NCBI GenBank assembly: GCA_002402635.1
Contig: DHGE01000107.1
Location: forward strand, 1-26,957
From: Deferribacterales bacterium UBA4806
Lineage (GTDB): Bacteria > Chrysiogenota > Deferribacteres > Deferribacterales > UBA228
Length of the DNA: 26,957 nt
Direction of reading: 5' to 3'
Shown: piece by piece, positions 1-8,684 of the stretch
Position numbering within the stretch: the first letter of the stretch is position 1
Layout of the letters: each line of letters begins with the position of its first letter
The notes under the pieces: model-generated
The model's input: only the letters and a program-made list of their open reading frames with translations
Databases searched by the model: none
What the model was told of the DNA's origin: nothing
Program-made: the position numbers and the translations under genes

Positions 1-1520
1 GGGTCATAATGTGTTTTTATATCTGGATTCAATATATTATAAGGATCAAAAAGATATTTTATCTCTGTAAATAATGGATAGATGTGGGGATACTGTTTTT
101 TTATATAATAGGACCTATTTAGGCCCTCTCCATGTTCCCCTGAAATTGTTCCACCAAGGGATATAATAATATCACTGGCTGCATCTGATAATTTTTTTAA
201 CAATTCCACATCTTTTTTACTTTTCAAGTTCAACTGTGGTTCAGTGTGAACTACTCCTTTTGCAATGTGACCTATTATAGAAAAATTCAGTTTATACTTT
301 TCCATAAGACTGTACATAAGACGAAAATAGTCGACTAACTTGGAAACAGGAATAGCTGCAGATTCTATTAGATGTGTTGTTTTACTTTTCCCCCTCAACT
401 TATACAACATAGGAGAAGCCGCTTTTCTAATTGCCCAGAACCTATCTTTATCATCTTCGTTTAAACAAAGGTATACTCTCTTTGTAAGGTCTCTATTCTT
501 TAATATTTCCGACACTTTACTTGATAATTTATGGATATTTTCAAAATCATTTCCATCAAATTCTATCATAAGTACATTATCTATGTCACAGGGAATCTGT
601 TTTTCAAGTACACTATCTTGTTCTCTTGCAAGATTTAAAAGAGATTTGTCCATAATCTCAATGGCTGAGGGTTCAAAAGGTAATATGCTCTCAACAGCTT
701 CTACGGAATTTTTAATATTATCAAAGTAAGCCACTATTAGTACATTGTAATTGGGTCTATCTATTAGTTTTAATTTGAGCTTTGAGATTATTCCCAAGGT
801 TCCTTCAGCCCCAGCAAAAAGATTCATTAAATGTAGACGATTATTTCTAACAAGCCCTTTCAATATATAACCAGAAACATTGCATTTTAAAGGAGGATAG
901 GCTTTTTCTATTTCTATTTTATTTGAATTGTATAGATTATAAATCTTCTGAAAACTTTCAGGCAAATCCTCATATGGCAGATTCTCGATTTGGCTTAACC
1001 AAAATATTCTCCCATCAGTCAAAATAACTTCAACGTCTAAAACATAATCATTTGTGTTTCCATATTTTACTGAATGGGATCCTGATGCGTTTGCGCTGTA
1101 CATCCCTCCAATAGTTGCGTACTCAAAACTTGATGGATCAACTGGATAAAATAAACTACTATCTTTTACAGCTTCTGCAATGCAGCCACCTCTTACACCT
1201 GCTTCACAAATTATATATTTTTCATTGTAATTTAATTCTATTATCTTATTCATATATTTAGTAAAGTCTAATACAATTCCTCTACCTAAAGCAGCTCCAC
1301 ATATACCACCACCAGAACCTCTTGGATGCAAAGACAATTGATTATCTTTACAAAACTGGACTATTAAATTTATATCATTATTATTAAAAGGATAAATTAC
1401 TGCAGATGGTAATATTTTATATATACTCCCATCTGTTGAGGCTAAGTATCTTCTGGTGTAATCGGTGTAACATTCTCCTTGTATCTTTTTTTTCAGAATA
1501 TCGAAATCACTTGTTAACAT
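1..1520 (-). CDS. FAD-linked D-2-hydroxyacid (D-lactate-type) dehydrogenase, second tandem copy, 3' end outside window
   Basis: The reading frame is open from an ATG at 1520 to the left edge, about 506 codons. It is a close paralogue of the upstream gene and aligns with it along its whole visible length. An N-terminal FAD-binding (PCMH-type) domain is shown by HPRGSGGG, a DFTKYMNK stretch and DPSSFEYATIGGM. The C-terminal FAD-oxidase domain is shown by GHIAKGVVHTEP and SGEHGEG. The Fe-S and CCG part present in the upstream copy would lie beyond the edge and cannot be seen. The ATG lies inside the end of the upstream gene (14-bp overlap), so translation is probably coupled. One difference may matter for the substrate: the upstream copy has HTRP where this one has HTEP. 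The family oxidises D-lactate or related 2-hydroxy acids and passes electrons to the membrane. Which substrate is used here is not known. Confidence 0.88.
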   Translation of the reverse strand, partial: MLTSDFDILKKKIQGECYTDYTRRYLASTDGSIYKILPSAVIYPFNNNDINLIVQFCKDNQLSLHPRGSGGGICGAALGRGIVLDFTKYMNKIIELNYNEKYIICEAGVRGGCIAEAVKDSSLFYPVDPSSFEYATIGGMYSANASGSHSVKYGNTNDYVLDVEVILTDGRIFWLSQIENLPYEDLPESFQKIYNLYNSNKIEIEKAYPPLKCNVSGYILKGLVRNNRLHLMNLFAGAEGTLGIISKLKLKLIDRPNYNVLIVAYFDNIKNSVEAVESILPFEPSAIEIMDKSLLNLAREQDSVLEKQIPCDIDNVLMIEFDGNDFENIHKLSSKVSEILKNRDLTKRVYLCLNEDDKDRFWAIRKAASPMLYKLRGKSKTTHLIESAAIPVSKLVDYFRLMYSLMEKYKLNFSIIGHIAKGVVHTEPQLNLKSKKDVELLKKLSDAASDIIISLGGTISGEHGEGLNRSYYIKKQYPHIYPLFTEIKYLFDPYNILNPDIKTHYD

Positions 1521-4326
1521 TAATTAATTCCAAAGGATGTAAAATAGTTTTGTCGGTAATTTCCTTTAGTTGCATTCTGCATGCTGGACAATCTGTTAGT
1601 ACAACATCTGTTCCACTTTTGTTAACTTTTGAACCTAGTTCTTCACCAATTTTTTTACTCAAGCCATAATTTTCCTTCAAAACACCCCAACTTCCTGCTA
1701 AACCACAACAATTACTGTCAAGTACATCCAATTGCTTTATTCCTATACTATTTAGAAGATTTATAGATGATCTTGGAGCATTTTGAACCTTTAAATGGCA
1801 TGGCATATGATATGAACAAGTTAAAGTTTCATCTGTTAATTCTAAGGATGAGGAAAACTCTTTTAAAAAATTTGTTATATGTAAAGTCTTATCTTTAATT
1901 TTATTTACAATATTTCCTAAAGTAAGATTAGTCCACTCATGCATTAGAGCTAATCCACAGGAGGAACAAGAAACAATTATATAATCAACGGAAGTTACAA
2001 GGTGTCCCCATAAATCAATATTTTTTTTTATCCGACTCTTAGCCACGTTAGCCATACCCTTTGCAACCATAGGTACACCACAACAACACTGCTTTGGCGT
2101 TATAACTGTAAGGCCCAAACTTTTCAATATATTCACAGTTTTCACACCAACTTCAGGCTCAATATATGAATAATAGCACCCTGCAAAAAAAAGAACCCTT
2201 CTACCACCGTTACCCTCTACTGTATCTACTCTATCATAAAGTGACCTATATGCTATAGGAACATTTTTCCTTTCTGCTGCAACATGTGTAAAAGGTTCAG
2301 CCAGTTTTCTTATTACATAAAAATCCATCAATTTATTTGGAAGCGGCATCAATTTCCGCCCTATGTGGGCAATATTATCAACGTTCGTTAAAATTCTATA
2401 TTTAAAAGGAATTCCATACTTCTCGACATATTTAGATTTCGCCTCTGCTGCTAATTTTGGTATATTAACATTAGAAGGGCATTCTAAATGACAAGATTCA
2501 CATCCAACACAGTGATTAACAATTTCCTGTAAAGAACTTTCATATAAATATCTACTATTAATAGCACCGCTGATAAGTCCTCTCAATATATTTGCTTTTG
2601 CCTTTGGTGCTGCTTTCTCATCTTTTGTAAATTTATAAATCGGACACATTCTGACACTAGTATCGGTTGTAGTACATTTTGAACATCCATGGCATTTTTC
2701 CACCTCATACACAAACCCTTCGTTCCACAATAGATTTTTGTGCTCTAAATCGTCTACCTTGTAATGCAAACCAAATCGCAAATTTTTCTGTATCAAATCT
2801 TCATCATCAATGATTTTTATATCAGGATTAAACATCCTATTTGGATCAATCAATAGTTTAATTGTTTTAAATAAATCATAAATTTTTGGGTACTGAAGTT
2901 TTATATAACGACTTCTAACTCGGCCATCACCATGTTCTCCTGATATGGTTCCATTCAATGAGTAAACCAGTTCAAAAACTTCATCAGCTATAACTTTTAA
3001 CAAATCAACATCTTCAGCTAATTTCAAATTTAAGAGTGGTCTTGTATGTAGTAAGCCCTTGGCGATATGGCCATAAATAACAAATTTAATGTTGTAATTA
3101 TTGAATATATTATAAATACCTTCAAAATATGAACTTAATTTTTCCGGCGGAATAGCAGCATCTTCAACAAGTGCTATTATTTTTTTATCTCCTTTTAACT
3201 TATAAAGAATAGGTACTGCAGCTTTTCTGACTGCCCATAAACTTTCTTTCTCCTCTTCATTTTCTGCAATATGTATATTTTTAGATAGCTCATGTGAAAC
3301 AAGTAAATTATATGCTTCATCAACTACCTTTTGAACATCATTTTTTTTATAACCATCAAACTCAAACAGTAAAAGATTGTCCACGTTATCTGGAATATTT
3401 TCTTTCAATTTTGCATCATAATCTTTTGCCAAATCTAGCAAAGATTTATCCATTATTTCAATACCAGCTGGTTCTAAGGGTAATATCAAATTAACAGCAA
3501 TTGCTGTGTGACTCTTGTTATCAAAATAGGCAACAAGTAAAATTTCCTCTGTTGGCTTATCAATAAGTTTAAACTTAATTTTTGTGACTATTCCAAGAGT
3601 TCCTTCTGATCCAACAAATAGTGAAATTAAATTCAATTTGTTTTCACTTACTAAAAACTTTAAATTATAACCACATACATTGCTTTTAACATCAGGATAG
3701 CTTGCTTTAATTTTATCCTCGTTATCTATGTAGAGTTTGTAAATATATTGAAAGTTAGGAGGCAATTCATCAAATTTCTTCTCTAATATATCACTAAGCA
3801 TAATAACTTTACCATCAGACAATACAATTTCAGCATCTAACACATAATTATTAACATTTCCATATTTTGACGAATGAGCACCCGATGCATTTGTAGAAAA
3901 CATTCCGCCAAAAGTTGCATAATCAAAGCTTGAAGGATCAGGAGGGAAGTAGAGGTTAGTATTTTTCAACTTTTGATTTAAATCTCCACCTCTAAGGCCA
4001 GGTTCGCATTCAAAATATTTATTTTCCACATCCATAGTCAACAACTTGTTCATATATTTTGTAAAATCCAATATTATACCCTTCCCGATAGAAGATCCTA
4101 CCAACCCACTACCAGCCCCTCTTGGATGAACAGAAAACCCGTATTTTTCAGCAAATTTCACAACATTAATTACATCTAATTTGTTTTTTGGATATACGAC
4201 ACAAGCAGGTTCTCTTAAGTATATACTCCCGTCGGTAGCAAGCATATATCTAGAAAGTTTATCTAACAGTACATCTCCTTTAATTACATTAAGTAACTCA
4301 TCAAAAATAGTATTATTTTGTGCCAA
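1507..4326 (-). CDS. FAD/Fe-S D-2-hydroxyacid dehydrogenase (D-lactate dehydrogenase Dld-II/YdiJ type)
   Basis: About 939 residues, the usual size for fused GlcD-GlcF-like enzymes. Domains in order: FAD-binding domain (about residues 40-260, with HPRGAGSG and DPSSFDYATFGGM), FAD-oxidase C-terminal domain (to about 530, with HTRP near 423 and SGEHGDGR near 463), two Fe-S motifs (CHGCSKC near 544 and CVGCESCHLEC near 606), then two cysteine-rich CCG domains (CCCG near 748, NCCG near 872). It should oxidise a D-2-hydroxy acid, most likely D-lactate, at the inner face of the membrane and feed electrons to the respiratory chain. I place the start at TTG 4326: GGAG sits 6 bases upstream and the codon is 22 bases past the aldo/keto reductase stop. 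An ATG at 4410 in the same frame would add 28 residues, but all of that lies inside the reductase gene. A paralogue follows with a 14-bp overlap. The substrate is inferred. Confidence 0.9.
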   Translation of the reverse strand: MAQNNTIFDELLNVIKGDVLLDKLSRYMLATDGSIYLREPACVVYPKNKLDVINVVKFAEKYGFSVHPRGAGSGLVGSSIGKGIILDFTKYMNKLLTMDVENKYFECEPGLRGGDLNQKLKNTNLYFPPDPSSFDYATFGGMFSTNASGAHSSKYGNVNNYVLDAEIVLSDGKVIMLSDILEKKFDELPPNFQYIYKLYIDNEDKIKASYPDVKSNVCGYNLKFLVSENKLNLISLFVGSEGTLGIVTKIKFKLIDKPTEEILLVAYFDNKSHTAIAVNLILPLEPAGIEIMDKSLLDLAKDYDAKLKENIPDNVDNLLLFEFDGYKKNDVQKVVDEAYNLLVSHELSKNIHIAENEEEKESLWAVRKAAVPILYKLKGDKKIIALVEDAAIPPEKLSSYFEGIYNIFNNYNIKFVIYGHIAKGLLHTRPLLNLKLAEDVDLLKVIADEVFELVYSLNGTISGEHGDGRVRSRYIKLQYPKIYDLFKTIKLLIDPNRMFNPDIKIIDDEDLIQKNLRFGLHYKVDDLEHKNLLWNEGFVYEVEKCHGCSKCTTTDTSVRMCPIYKFTKDEKAAPKAKANILRGLISGAINSRYLYESSLQEIVNHCVGCESCHLECPSNVNIPKLAAEAKSKYVEKYGIPFKYRILTNVDNIAHIGRKLMPLPNKLMDFYVIRKLAEPFTHVAAERKNVPIAYRSLYDRVDTVEGNGGRRVLFFAGCYYSYIEPEVGVKTVNILKSLGLTVITPKQCCCGVPMVAKGMANVAKSRIKKNIDLWGHLVTSVDYIIVSCSSCGLALMHEWTNLTLGNIVNKIKDKTLHITNFLKEFSSSLELTDETLTCSYHMPCHLKVQNAPRSSINLLNSIGIKQLDVLDSNCCGLAGSWGVLKENYGLSKKIGEELGSKVNKSGTDVVLTDCPACRMQLKEITDKTILHPLELINVNK

Positions 4327-4348
4327 ATTTAGCTCCAAGTTAATTCTG

Positions 4349-5338
4349 TTATTTTCTATGAGGTGGAGCCATAAATTCAGGGCCAACAGGGTCCAATACT
4401 GTTTCTTCAATAATTCTATCTATTTCTTCAAAATCCATATCATTTAAGTGCCATCCAAAGACACCATTTATTGGCTGGAGTTGTTCTGGCTTCCTTGCAC
4501 CCCATAAGGCTATACCAATCTTTGTCTTATCTAAAATCCACCTCACAGCCAAATGGATTACTTCTTTACCATATCTCTTATTAACAAATTCGTTGAGTTT
4601 TTTAACACAATTTAGATATTCTTCAAATCTCTTTCCCTGGAATTTCGGATCTACTTTACGCAAATCATCTCCTTTGAACTCTCTGTCTTTACTCATTTTA
4701 CCAGACAACAACCCTCTACAAATTGCACCATAAGCAAGTATATTTATACCTTTATCTATACAGTATGGTAAAACATCCTTTTCAATCTCCCTTTCAAACA
4801 GATTATATGGTGGCTGATGAGTGTTAATAGGAACAACTCTTTCAAATGTCTCAATCTGTTCAACATTATAATTACTAACACCTATTGATTTGATTTTCCC
4901 AATATCTTTTAATTTTTTTAAAGCTTCAGCTGTTTCTTCAAAGGGAGTCAACTCATCAGGCCAGTGAACTTGATATATATCTATATATTCACATTGCAAT
5001 CTCCTCAATGAATCGTCTATTTCTTTAAAGATACGTTCCTTTGAAGAGTTTCTAAATACTTTACCATCTTTCCACTCTAAGCCAACTTTTGTTGCTACAA
5101 TAATTTCTTCTCTTTTCCCATATTCTTTCAATGCTTTACCTACTATTTCCTCTGCTTGTCCAAAACCATAAACAGGAGCTGTATCTACAATATTTATACC
5201 AAGATCAAATGATTTTAATATAGTTTTTATTGCCAATTTTTCTTCACTGCCGCCCCACATCCAACCACCAATAGCCCATGTCCCTAACGCAATTCTTGAT
5301 ACTTTTAAATTTGTATTTCTAATAGTTATATATTCCAT
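4349..5338 (-). CDS. Aldo/keto reductase
   Basis: A cytosolic NADP(H)-dependent (beta/alpha)8-barrel reductase of about 329 residues, the normal family length. The catalytic tetrad is visible: Asp52 and Tyr57 in DTAPVYG, Lys84 in ATKVG, His125 in VHWPD. The C-terminal part has GVSNYN and WILD-type cofactor-binding features of the broad IolS/YhdN-like group, so aldehydes or sugars are plausible substrates but none can be named. The start is the ATG at 5338 because GGAGG lies 5 bases upstream; a TTG at 5350 in the same frame would put the ribosome site inside the gene. It follows the trehalase gene by 69 bp and precedes the tandem dehydrogenases by 22 bp, so these four genes may form one operon handling sugars and hydroxy acids. 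Confidence 0.9.
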   Translation of the reverse strand: MEYITIRNTNLKVSRIALGTWAIGGWMWGGSEEKLAIKTILKSFDLGINIVDTAPVYGFGQAEEIVGKALKEYGKREEIIVATKVGLEWKDGKVFRNSSKERIFKEIDDSLRRLQCEYIDIYQVHWPDELTPFEETAEALKKLKDIGKIKSIGVSNYNVEQIETFERVVPINTHQPPYNLFEREIEKDVLPYCIDKGINILAYGAICRGLLSGKMSKDREFKGDDLRKVDPKFQGKRFEEYLNCVKKLNEFVNKRYGKEVIHLAVRWILDKTKIGIALWGARKPEQLQPINGVFGWHLNDMDFEEIDRIIEETVLDPVGPEFMAPPHRK

Positions 5339-5355
5339 ATAAACCTCCAAATATT

Positions 5356-5388
5356 AAATTATTCAAATTAATAAAATTTGATAAATTT
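5356..5388. repeat. Imperfect AT-rich inverted repeat between trehalase and aldo/keto reductase genes
   Basis: Arms at 5356-5369 and 5375-5388 match at 12 of 14 positions around a 5-base loop. It lies 18-50 bases upstream of the aldo/keto reductase start. It could be a weak hairpin or an operator. No T-run follows, so a terminator is unlikely. AT-richness makes chance occurrence likely. Confidence 0.3.
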
Positions 5389-5407
5389 TAAATAAATCAA
5401 GATATAA

Positions 5408-7396
5408 TTAAAATATTTCTTCAGGTGGAATTAATTTTTTCAGTTTATTAATTAATGTGGTCGGTAGCAACTGTAATCCCTCTTGGAAAGAAGCATTCAT
5501 CCAACCAAATCCTTCTTCAGTTATATAATCAAACTCGGTTCCTACATTTCCATATGTTATAAATACTTTATGGCTTCTATCTACAACATTATATTTTTCA
5601 GGGACTGTTCCATTGTAATCAGCTGCATTTTTAACAATTGTATATAGCCATTTGTAGATAAGCCTATTGGCTTCTTCTTTAAAACCATAATTAATAAGTC
5701 CTCTCCATGCAATCATCTGATGTGGTGCCCATCCATAAGGATAATCCCACTGTCTCTCTACTTTATCCTGACCAGCTTTAAAAGCAGATTCCTTAGATGT
5801 AGCTGCAATACCTCCAGCTTCTTCTAAATGTTCTAAAGCTACATCAACTAATTTTCTTACCTGCTCGTGATCCAATATTTCTGTGTCCTTATCATCTGGA
5901 TTAATAGCCCATAATGGATAAAAAGTTGTGGCACTAATATAATTATTCTTTGCTCTATCTTTAAAATTATAATCAAAAAACATTCCACTTTTTTCATCCC
6001 AAAGATATTGTAGAATTAACTTCTTTCTGTTTTTTGCTTTTTTATACCATTCTTCACTTGTAGTTGTTGTCCCATCAAGAAGTACGATAGAACCATTAAA
6101 ATATTTTTTTATTGCATCTGCTATATCAATCTCATACTTATATAAAAGACTGTTTAAATCAACTGTCACAAAATCTGCACATCTATCTACACCATTTACT
6201 GTCCATCTATATGTTGTATCATGACCTGATTCTCTCATGCACCTATCATGGACAAAATATTCATCAAGATAAGGTTCATTGACTTTACTATTCATATATG
6301 CCTCTTTAAATTCATCAATTGTCATATCGTATTTCTTTGCATAATCACCTAATAGCCAGTCAAAATGATCTTCTTCCGTTTCCGGTGGAATCCCCTTTCC
6401 TATATCATAATATCTTGAAAGTCCTGTATCTGTTAATTTGGGTTTAACAGTCCAGACTTCCATATATTCCTTTATCGCAAGCCTTAGTGCATCTAATAGC
6501 CAAGAATCATCGTTTATATGGTTATAAAGTTCTAAAGCCATCGATGTAAAAAAAGGAGGCTGTGATCTTGTTAAATAATATGTTCTATTCGCATTTAAAA
6601 TTTGTCCATAATAGGTTAATTCATATTTGAAATTATCAGCCATTCCTTTTGCTAGATCAGTTTTATCATCTATCAATAAACCTCTGTTTATGAAATAACT
6701 ATCCCAGCCATACATTTCATTAAACCTCCCTCCGGGCACAACAAATGGTACTCCCTTATAAGAAGTACCAGCTCTTCTTATTGCCAAAGATAAAAGTCCA
6801 TGTTTTCCTTTTTTGTCGCCCAAGGATTTAACAAACTCAGGTGTTATATTCTCTGGAAGTAGCTCCACTTTCATATTTAGCCTGTTATTTCGCATTGAAA
6901 CATCAGAAAAATAAAAATATCCATCTCTATCGTTATTTGGCACATATAGATAGGAAACCTCTGATGCAATTTTTGTATCTTTCAATACTTGTTCCAAATG
7001 TTCTTCGTCGATTTGTCTCGTTAACCCATCCCAAAATATCTCTTTAATCATTCTACTAGTTCTATTAACTGGATCTTCATAAACATAACGAGGACTCAAT
7101 AACATTCTCTTTTGACCAGCATTCTTAGCCATTGCTAATTGCATTAGTATATTAGATAAATAATAGGTTCCCTCTATATTATAGGTTTTCCCACTTATAG
7201 CTTCTATTTTAAATAATTTATCTCCCTGATCATCAATTGTTATTTTGTTATCTCCATCAGTGTCTTCATCCATGAGGAGATTTTTGAAATTATATTCAAC
7301 ATCTATCAAAATTGGTCTCTTAATATCTCGTCCCATAAGTGGAAAATTATAAATCATGATTATTAATAAAACAATAGTGATTCTAAATACAATCAT
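5408..7396 (-). CDS. Secreted alpha,alpha-trehalase (GH37) with N-terminal calcium-binding-like motif
   Basis: Hydrolyses trehalose to two glucose. Both GH37 signatures are present: PGGRFNEMYGWDSY near residue 219 and QWDYPYGWAP near 546. The likely catalytic acid is Asp in RESGHDTTYR near 391 and the base is Glu in EEGFGW near 629, by analogy with E. coli trehalase. Residues 1-22 form a hydrophobic signal peptide, so export to the periplasm or beyond is likely. Residues 43-56 (DEDTDGDNKITIDD) form a DxDxDG-type loop like the calcium-binding segment before the catalytic domain of fungal neutral trehalases, and the catalytic part also looks closer to that group. At 662 residues it is longer than E. 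coli TreA or TreF. GGAGGTGG lies just before ATG 7396. A -35/-10 pair lies upstream. The gene heads a minus-strand group with the aldo/keto reductase. Confidence 0.93.
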   Translation of the reverse strand: MIVFRITIVLLIIMIYNFPLMGRDIKRPILIDVEYNFKNLLMDEDTDGDNKITIDDQGDKLFKIEAISGKTYNIEGTYYLSNILMQLAMAKNAGQKRMLLSPRYVYEDPVNRTSRMIKEIFWDGLTRQIDEEHLEQVLKDTKIASEVSYLYVPNNDRDGYFYFSDVSMRNNRLNMKVELLPENITPEFVKSLGDKKGKHGLLSLAIRRAGTSYKGVPFVVPGGRFNEMYGWDSYFINRGLLIDDKTDLAKGMADNFKYELTYYGQILNANRTYYLTRSQPPFFTSMALELYNHINDDSWLLDALRLAIKEYMEVWTVKPKLTDTGLSRYYDIGKGIPPETEEDHFDWLLGDYAKKYDMTIDEFKEAYMNSKVNEPYLDEYFVHDRCMRESGHDTTYRWTVNGVDRCADFVTVDLNSLLYKYEIDIADAIKKYFNGSIVLLDGTTTTSEEWYKKAKNRKKLILQYLWDEKSGMFFDYNFKDRAKNNYISATTFYPLWAINPDDKDTEILDHEQVRKLVDVALEHLEEAGGIAATSKESAFKAGQDKVERQWDYPYGWAPHQMIAWRGLINYGFKEEANRLIYKWLYTIVKNAADYNGTVPEKYNVVDRSHKVFITYGNVGTEFDYITEEGFGWMNASFQEGLQLLPTTLINKLKKLIPPEEIF

Positions 7397-7428
7397 AATG
7401 CCACCTCCAAATAAAAAAATATAATTAA

Positions 7429-7456
7429 TTTATACTAATTAGAGACACAATATCAA
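7429..7456 (-). promoter_or_regulatory. Predicted sigma-70 promoter of the trehalase gene
   Basis: Reading the minus strand, TTGATA (7456-7451) and TATAAA (7434-7429) are separated by 16 bases. The predicted leader is about 25 bases and includes a clear GGAGG. Pattern match only. Confidence 0.45.
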
Positions 7457-7539
7457 CTATAAATTCACATATATTTTGATATCATATTTAAATGTGTTAC
7501 CAACAAAAAAAACTTTGATAATTATAACTTTAAATATCC

Positions 7540-7568
7540 TTTACCATTAAAATATTTTTATATATTAT
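7540..7568 (+). promoter_or_regulatory. Predicted promoter of the ornithine cyclodeaminase gene, almost no leader
   Basis: TTTACC (7540-7545), 17-base spacer, TATTAT (7563-7568). Only six bases separate the -10 from the ATG at 7575 and there is no Shine-Dalgarno, so the transcript may be leaderless. The surrounding 7397-7574 gap is AT-rich and holds this and the divergent trehalase promoter. Confidence 0.35.
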
Positions 7569-7574
7569 TACTCT

Positions 7575-8678
7575 ATGAAAAATAATTTTTTATTACCTAA
7601 GTACATGCCACCTGATTTTAGTAAAAGCAATTTTGTTAATGCACCGATAGTAAAAACAGAACATACAACTGAAGATGGTATTGCACCTGAAAACTACCAC
7701 AGTACATCTAACCATCCAGAATATATACATATTACTAAAGAAAAATGGATTTTGCTTCCTGACAGCAGAATGGATGCTGTAATAGTAGTAAAGGGAGACA
7801 AAATAGAAGTAAAAGAATTTAGAAATTTAAAAAAAGATGAATCAGTAGTTATTGGTCGAACTGAGAATGGAGAAGAAGGGATATATGTCCATACGACAGG
7901 ATTTGATATATCTGATAATAGAAGCTACGATAAATTTGCATTCAGAACAAGAGGAACCAGAGAAACACCCTTTTCAAGAAGTTATGATGATCTCTATAAG
8001 TTATTAAAGCATGAAAAATATAATGGATTTATAGTATGGGTTCTGGGTCCAGCAGTAGCTTTTGATAAAGACAGCAGACATGCAATGCAGACTCTTGTGG
8101 AAAATGGCTACTGCCATGCTTTAATGGCAGGTAATGCCTTAGCAACACATGATTTAGAGGCTGCCTATTTTCATACAGGTTTGGGGCAGGATATTTATAC
8201 TCAACTTTTGCAACCTATGGGGCATTACAATCATCTTGATATAATTAATAAAGTGAGATCAATCGGTTCAATAAAAAATTCTATAAAAAAGCTTAATATA
8301 AAAGATGGTATTATCTATGCATGCGAAAAAACAGGAATACCATACGTTTTATGTGGTTCCATAAGAGATGATGGCCCTTTGCCTGAAGTAATTGCAAATG
8401 TTTATAAATCACAAGATACAATGCGCTCCTTTGCAAAAAAAGCTACAACTGTCATTGCTATGGCAACGCAACTACATTCTATAGCATTTGGGAATATGTT
8501 GCCCAGTTACAAAATTGAAGAAAACGGAAACGTCAGAAAAGTCTTTATGTACGTAGTTGATATTTCTGAATTCTCAGCAGATAAACTAGCTAATAGAGGT
8601 TCTTCACAAGCTATACCAATAGTTACAAATGCACAAGACTTCATTATTAATTTGCACAATAACCTTAATTTAGTATAA
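7575..8678 (+). CDS. Archaeal-type ornithine cyclodeaminase (TIGR00300 / LOR-SDH region family)
   Basis: 367 residues. The C-terminal two thirds carry the family's hallmark stretches: GNALATHD, a Q/GHYNHL segment, a DGIIYAC segment, GSIRDDGPLPEV and ATQLHSIAFGNMLPSY, then a GSSQAIPIVT end. Members include the Methanococcus ornithine cyclodeaminase and the C-terminal half of cyanobacterial AgrE/ArgZ, which convert ornithine to proline and ammonia. It is unrelated to the bacterial mu-crystallin-type enzyme. Compared with what I recall of archaeal members, the N-terminal alpha/beta domain of about 80-90 residues is absent: this protein starts near the DGIAPENYHSTSNHP segment. The arginase gene follows after 6 bp, which supports an arginine-to-ornithine-to-proline route. 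The start ATG has no Shine-Dalgarno; the next ATG is 10 codons in. The family is clear; the activity is inferred. Confidence 0.82.
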   Translation: MKNNFLLPKYMPPDFSKSNFVNAPIVKTEHTTEDGIAPENYHSTSNHPEYIHITKEKWILLPDSRMDAVIVVKGDKIEVKEFRNLKKDESVVIGRTENGEEGIYVHTTGFDISDNRSYDKFAFRTRGTRETPFSRSYDDLYKLLKHEKYNGFIVWVLGPAVAFDKDSRHAMQTLVENGYCHALMAGNALATHDLEAAYFHTGLGQDIYTQLLQPMGHYNHLDIINKVRSIGSIKNSIKKLNIKDGIIYACEKTGIPYVLCGSIRDDGPLPEVIANVYKSQDTMRSFAKKATTVIAMATQLHSIAFGNMLPSYKIEENGNVRKVFMYVVDISEFSADKLANRGSSQAIPIVTNAQDFIINLHNNLNLV

Positions 8679-8679
8679 T
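8652..8679 (+). promoter_or_regulatory. Possible internal promoter for the arginase gene
   Basis: TTGCAC (8652-8657), 16-base spacer, TATAAT (8674-8679), then five bases before the arginase ATG. It overlaps the end of the preceding gene. Transcription would start at or near the ATG. It may be chance in AT-rich DNA, since the two genes are also spaced like an operon. Confidence 0.25.
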
Positions 8680-8684
8680 ACCAC

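Noticed and set aside
340..729. 129-codon plus-strand ORF
   Set aside because: Antisense to the well-supported dehydrogenase; no recognisable protein features.
4327..4410. N-terminal extension of the dehydrogenase from ATG 4410
   Set aside because: All of it lies within the aldo/keto reductase coding sequence; a TTG with a good GGAG right after that gene's stop fits better.
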